The notes below the pieces were generated by a model, which did not search any database, was not told the origin of the DNA, and worked only from the letters and a program-made list of their open reading frames with translations. A stretch of 64,000 bases of DNA from Amia ocellicauda (lineage: Eukaryota; Chordata; Actinopteri; Amiiformes; Amiidae): positions 11,791,676-11,855,675 of the forward strand of contig NC_089869.1 in assembly GCF_036373705.1 (NCBI RefSeq), given 5' to 3'. The translations under genes and the position numbers were made by a program. The first letter of the stretch is position 1; each line of letters starts with the position of its first letter. Shown one piece after another: positions 58,184 through 64,000 of the stretch.

Positions 58184-58572
58184 TGTTAAGGTACAAACAC
58201 TTCACAGAGAAGTGAACCCTTCGAGTTCCCTGGACTAGGCTAACCCAGCACCGTCAGTGCAGGATGGTGGATCCTCCGCAGGATACGAGCTCGGGAAGGA
58301 AACTTAGATTCATTCTTGCTACAGCACACACTTATACACATCAAGATGATCAAGAGTTTTGATAACATTCTTAGCAGCAGTTCAACAGTTCAGTGTACGT
58401 GACTAATGCTGGTTGTACAATAACAATCAAGTTCCTTCTCAGCCCGAGGCGTGCTAATAAAGCAGTATCATCAACAGACATTCAGCATTATACAGACAAA
58501 ACAGTGATATAGTATAGCAGAATATTATTCAGTGGGTATATACAATACATAGGGGACAATTTTACCCCAACA
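58184..58572 (+). mobile_element. solo LTR with 5-bp target duplication
   Basis: 389 bp starting TGTTAAGG and ending CCCCAACA, flanked by a perfect GTATG duplication (58179-58183 and 58573-58577). AATAAA lies at 58456-58461, suggesting plus orientation. No internal region remains. 58578-60187 has no gene apart from sequence similar to the 3' flank of ABCG2-like gene 1. Confidence 0.85.
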
Positions 58573-60187
58573 GTATGTAATTAATTTACTCTTGAAACAT
58601 CTAGGTATTTATTTTATAAAATACTGTATCGAGGACTGTTATTCAGTATGACTGGATTACAAACAAACAGTCTGCATAGTTTCACATGGTAACATTTTTA
58701 CTTTCAAATCAATAATGTATATGAATGGCTACAAATTGTACCTGCTTGAATGTTATCCCATGAGTTTCAAAGTCCTTACTGAAAATACTACCAATTGGTT
58801 TATACCCATGTACTTGTAATTTCAGTATAGGTTGATTTTAATGTGTAATCAAGAAACATGAAAATATATTAAATGTCCAGAAAAAACTAAAGTGAATATT
58901 CTCAATGCAGATGTATACTATTGTAAACACAAACAAATTCCTGTGCACCCCACCCCCTCCCCCCAATATAAAGATATTGCATGCTGTAAATATTTACTAT
59001 AATCTAGATCTGCTGTTGGGATGTTGTACAGTCAAGCACTTTCTCTAATTGTGTGCACACCCTACTTTCCTTTTCCTTTAGAGGTGGCAATGCTCTTGAC
59101 TGTTTACAATCCCCCAAAATCAGTGATGTATGAGAATCAGATAACAATTTGAGTTGTGTAAGGAGTGAGATGTGAGTTACAAAGGAGGAAAAAACAAGGG
59201 CTAAAGGTCCACGCGTGGTGAGCGATTGATTTAAATTGGGAGAAAAAAATTGCAATGCAACCTTTTCCTATAAAAACAAAAATATAATAATCCTGAGAGG
59301 ATTATTTATATTATCATTATTGTTGTTTTTCATTGATTGTTTTAATTTTAACTTAAATTGAATGCATTTTTGTTTTTAGTGTTATTTTCCCCCTCTGGAA
59401 TATAAATCAAATTTTATAACGTAATCTTTTTGTGTTTTACCTACATCGCAGAAGTCCACAATATTGTGTTACATCATATTGTTCTGTGTACCCTTGTAGC
59501 TGGGGTTGTACTCCAAATATGTGCACATCCCAACGTCACCAGAAATGCAAGTATGTTGTGTGTTAGTTAGCATGTTTTCCTATGAAGACAGTTGGTTGTT
59601 GCTTATTCAGAATTTGAAACCTTCCGCAAATTCATGCAGTTTAAACCTTCCACAATTCTACATGGCTTTTATGGTTTAATTGATAATATTGTAGAAAAAA
59701 TAGAAAACATATTGTATGATATACAGAATCAGCATACACTTAATAATATAAAGCACATTATAAACAGATGTTACAAATCACATTATTAGCTTACTATAGT
59801 AAATCCAGACAACTAAAATGAAAGCTTAATCTATGTACAGACATGAATGTGGTTATTGACCAAACAGTGTAGAATTTGTTTCCTCAGCTCCTTCCTAAGC
59901 AAAGTAGGCCATAAGCCATACCATTATCAAGTATTTCAGCATATGTTCAGGGTTACCTACCATTTAAACAGCTCATTCGTGGATGAATTGGTCAATAACT
60001 TAATTCTCAGTCTGTTATACAAATCAGAATTCTGTGCAATAATGGGCCAAGAATTGCCTTCACAGAGTGGGTCACAATGATAGTGGAAAAAATCATTACA
60101 GCACAGGGAGTATGGTAGATCCCTGGATACATCATTAAGTCTTATTCTCTGAGGCTTGTAAACTCAACCCAGTGCTGAGAACAAATG

Positions 60188-63100
60188 TTATGTGAACTTT
60201 TTCATTGCATGGAGCTTTATATAAGCAATGCTCAAGAAGATGATGGTCATACAGGCCAAAGCAACAATGTTGTCCCACATCGCCCAGTTATCATAGCCAA
60301 TCCCCTGTCCACAGAGATGAGCTTCACCATAACACCTGTCGAGAAAATACAGCTGAATTAAGCCTAAAGAATTGTAGTAAAAACATGCAGCTCATTTAAA
60401 CCAGATAACTATATAACCAGAGATAAAACACCTTACTGTAATTAGGCCTTATTGACACTCCTTCCAACTCAATAAATTTCTGTTAAATAGCCTCTGGTTT
60501 AAAGGTGTAGAAGGACAAATATATGAATGCTTATTTTCTAGCTGGGAAGATTTGGGATGTGTGTGTTATTTACTAATTCTATGATAAAATACATAAGCAC
60601 AATAAAATAAAAATAATTCAGAAATACTCACAATGCTCCATATGCTTGTGTGTTGCTTGAGCAGTTGGCCATTGCAGACTCAAAGCTTGTACTTTGATTT
60701 GATTTATCTGCACAGAAATATAAGCCTCTGAACTCATTTACTTGCAGTGCCTGTAAAAAAAGAGAATAGTTGAGACCCCAAGACAGGTATTGTCCTTTCA
60801 GAAATAAAATAGCATGTAACTAGAGATGAGAGAGGTTTGTTTCATAGTGATTGGTTCAATCAGTATGCTTTGTTCATAGAACATTAATATTTGCTTCAAA
60901 AGTATTACTTTATATCCTGTAAAGCAAAACAAAATCCTTAATCCTCTTACTGTCAGTCCGTATCTTGGTATGCTGAAGTATTTGAGCCAGTTGATCCAAC
61001 TCATGACAGAGGTCAGGTTCACCAGCAAGCCAGAGAAGATCTATAAAGTATGTACAAATGACATTGACATTTCAGCTTCCCTTCATTAATACACTTAAGA
61101 AATACTAAATTACTTAAAATGCTGCAATATACCATGGATGCTTAAAAATGTTATGAGAACTGACTGACCCATAGCCTTGCAGGTTAGCATTCTGGATATT
61201 GACAAAAGTCTGCACCTTTTTCAAATGTTTCATATTTCTATAGAAAGAATGGTAGTGCAGCCTTCCTGTATAAGTAATAAAATTAAAACCTACTGTATTA
61301 ATTTATTAATATCACTGAAGTTACAGCAGATGTCCTGTCTGTTTTTACATGATGTCATGGCTTCAAAACATGTATGAAACGATACATCATACTCAGGGCA
61401 CCATATACGGTATGCCACGCCTCTGACATATTTTGGAATACTGAAGGTGTTGAATCTTTGTTTTTATACTCACAATCATGAAAACAAAGCACACTGTGAT
61501 GATAAGATTTGCTATGGCAGCAACATCCATTCCAGCGCTGATTGCAAGAGCCATTGATGTCGATGTGTAGGATACCATAATCACCGTGAACATGAAGAAG
61601 AAGAAATTACCAGGATGTCTTTGGAAGCCTGCAAAGTATTAACATTGAAATTATACATTTATTGAATAAAAACATTTAAATATTTTTGAGAGGCATCACA
61701 ACATTACAGCAAAACAAAGACTGCAAACAGCATCCATCACTCTGCGTCCCATTACAGTGCATTGGCAATGTCCTATAAAGATCATCCCTGTCACAGCACA
61801 TTGACCCAGTTAAGACCCAACAAGTGCATTTACTCTATACTGAATCATAATTAAATCCTTTGCTTTAGCCAGCCCGTCATGCTGCAGGAGGGATATAGTT
61901 CAGAAACTCACTGTCGACCTCAACTAGAGGGCAGTCGGAGCAAAGACAATAAAACCATTACTGTTAAAAGAGAAGCATGTGAGGGCTTGCATACCTTACA
62001 TAACCCTCAGACTATTGTTCTCTTCTTTGGGAAAGGCATCTTTTCAATGTTTCAATAAAGGACACCAGGCAAAATCATTGTTCATTACTTTATATGAATA
62101 ATCTTTAAATGAATACAAATTCAACATCTTTTAATTGTCATAGCCAAATACACGTGCTTGTAGCAGCTGCATAATTATTCAACAACAAAACAATGTTGTT
62201 TACCCCAGAAATTACCTTTTTAATTTTGGGAAAGAAAAAAGATAATTATAGTTTAACTAACAATATAGAACCCTGCATATATTTGGCTTCCATTTCTTTC
62301 TTTCAGTCTCATACACTTGTGGTGAATATAGTGGGTGATTAGTGGCAGACTATAAACTAGCATAATACGGATGAAGAAATACAATCAGATTCAACAGCTG
62401 GATACTTGTAGGAGCCTTTAAGGGCAGACTATCCAAATTTAGGAAATAATGAGAGTGACAGCGATGATTGATGTCAAAGGTCTACCAGCACAGACGTTAA
62501 AATGGGAGGATTACCCAATCACAGCCCGTGACTATACGAATATCTCGGACAGCTTGACCTTTGAACTGGGTAAATAAATGGCAATATGGCGGTGCACTCG
62601 AGTGTTATTTGACCCAAAAAGTTGACAAAGAAACTTGAACCATTGGGTTATGCATGCTTTGTTGACAATACCAGCATGATCAAAAGTAATAATTCAATCT
62701 AGGTAAAATGTCTAGCACCTTGTTGTTTTTGACTACAGGTACCCTTTAATATAACAGTGTCATTTTCCTTAAAATCTAAAATTTTCACTTGTAAAATTAT
62801 AATGAAATTCAATAAGAGTAAGCAACAATACTAGAGAAACGTCCCTAACATACAAGATCATATTAAACTCTAACCAGTTAGGCACTCACCTATCATCCAG
62901 TATGTTATTAATGAGAAAACAATTCCAGGCATAGTCCGCATTGGAATCAGGTCTCCTAGTAGTATTGAAAAGAAATAGGCCGATAGCCTATAGTATCCAC
63001 TGGTGTACTGGTGACTAGGGTTTAAAATAATACAAAACGGGGAAATTAAGACTTAAATATAATTCTGTATAGTGTGGTAATAAAATTGTCATTAAACCAC

Positions 63101-63285
63101 ATTTAAAGTCACACATACGACACATAGCATACTTCACCTTCACCTGCATAATATCAGTTATCACAATGAAAACATGTAGTTTTTACTTTACTTACATGAA
63201 CAATTTCTTATCTTTAATGAAAAGTTCAATTGCTGAAACACTGCCGAAAGCCTGATTCGTGGTTATAAAGAATAGGGAGCCCACT
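60188..63285 (-). CDS. abcg2: ABCG2-like half-transporter, 3' exons only (gene 2, runs off window)
   Basis: Six exons matching the last six coding exons of gene 1: 63285-63196, 63014-62890, 61628-61474, 61040-60951, 60750-60632 and 60335-60188 (TAA). Five have identical length; the loop exon is 3 bp longer. They encode the membrane domain: [44 protein letters not shown] and a loop with two sequons (NQS, NCS). Frames are open and splice sites standard. Introns and 3' flank also align to gene 1, so this is a tandem duplicate, older than the kinase duplication. The next exon upstream (gene 1 48379-48461) is not found by 64000, where the intron alignment also breaks down. Start and ATPase domain lie outside the window. 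Confidence 0.9.
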
Positions 63286-64000
63286 CTGAAACGGATGATA
63301 AATATTTCAGAACATCATAATGTACAAGTTCTTTAGAACAACAAGTGTTATACATTATTATTTGTTCAGCATCTGAAAGTAAAAGGACAAAGCATTTTGA
63401 TTTTAAAGTTAAACTAAGCTGTTCCACAACAAAGAGCGTTTAGATTAGCTTTTAAAACAGCTTTTAAGTTATTTGGATACTAAAATTTCAAAGTTAGTGG
63501 CATGTGATGTGATATTTGCATTAGTATTACACCTTATGCAGTGAGCAGTATTCTTTCAGCTGAGTTAAGGAGATCACCAGTCAAACATGTTGCAGCACAG
63601 CCCAGGCCAATCTTGATTTCCCTTTCATACAATAGCTTATGTGTTCAAGTCAGTTCAAGTATTAAAAAAGCAAAATAAGCAAAGAGAGAAGCTCAGGCAA
63701 GTCTGCAAGGAGAGTGAACAGGAAGGTTATCTGGTTGAGCTTGTAGTTTGGTTGTATTTTAATTTAGTATGAGGAGAAAAAGGTCACAAACATTCCTAAC
63801 CACAAGGTGTCATACATTTTCTGATTGCACAGTAATGTTGTCTGTAACTTTCATAGGGTTCTCTCGAACTTCAATACATATGAAGTGCAATTGTATTAAT
63901 GTACATGAAAATATACAGTATATATGTGAACAAACTCACTTCATTTTACTTATTTGATTCTGTGTATTTTGTTATTTAGTGTTAACGGTGCAGACTACTG
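63286..64000. other. intron of ABCG2-like gene 2
   Basis: The first 500 bp align with the intron of gene 1 (47933-48330); after about 63790 the sequence diverges. No exon seen. Confidence 0.6.

Overview
The window looks like nuclear DNA of a ray-finned fish; the species cannot be told from sequence alone. The reasons are spliced vertebrate genes with GT-AG introns, several fish-type Tc1 DNA transposon families, L2-like LINEs with a tRNA-headed SINE sharing their 3' tail, solo LTRs and many AT-rich microsatellites. No bacterial, viral or organellar operon structure is present.

Layout. 1-4.8 kb is transposon-rich, with a broken Tc1 remnant and a nearly full-length Tc1 element carrying one frameshift. 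4,819-14,282 (copy A) and 30,831-40,448 (copy B) are two direct copies, about 99% identical outside indels, of one roughly 9.5 kb segment. Each copy holds an intronless PKN-like AGC kinase gene with its own CRE/TATA promoter, an unrecognised terminal exon on the minus strand, and a 3'-truncated Ty3-type LTR retroelement (LTR, gag, protease). The 16.5 kb between the copies is unique. It holds Tudor-domain exon relics, a solo LTR, a non-autonomous Tc1 element, an unrecognised three-exon gene with a duplicated exon and a 147-bp coding tandem repeat, two NHLRC2 exons, and a decayed transposase gene.

40.5-44 kb is intergenic with LINE, SINE and fold-back repeats. 44.4-55.0 kb is a complete 15-coding-exon ABCG2-like half-transporter on the minus strand; its exons join in frame to 2,049 nt (682 aa). 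55-60 kb is intergenic, with a clean solo LTR. From 60.2 kb to the window edge are the last six coding exons of a second, tandem ABCG2-like gene, also minus strand, whose 5' part lies outside.

How the genes relate. The two ABCG2-like genes form a tandem pair of likely plasma-membrane efflux transporters. The two kinase genes are a recent duplicate pair, probably membrane-anchored through an N-terminal hydrophobic segment. NHLRC2 and TDRD1 are near neighbours in many vertebrates, so the two relics between the kinase copies may be remains of one ancestral neighbourhood. The most novel-looking items are the membrane-anchored PKN-like retrogene pair, the palindrome at the copy B junction, and the unrecognised gene at 21.07-23.68 kb.
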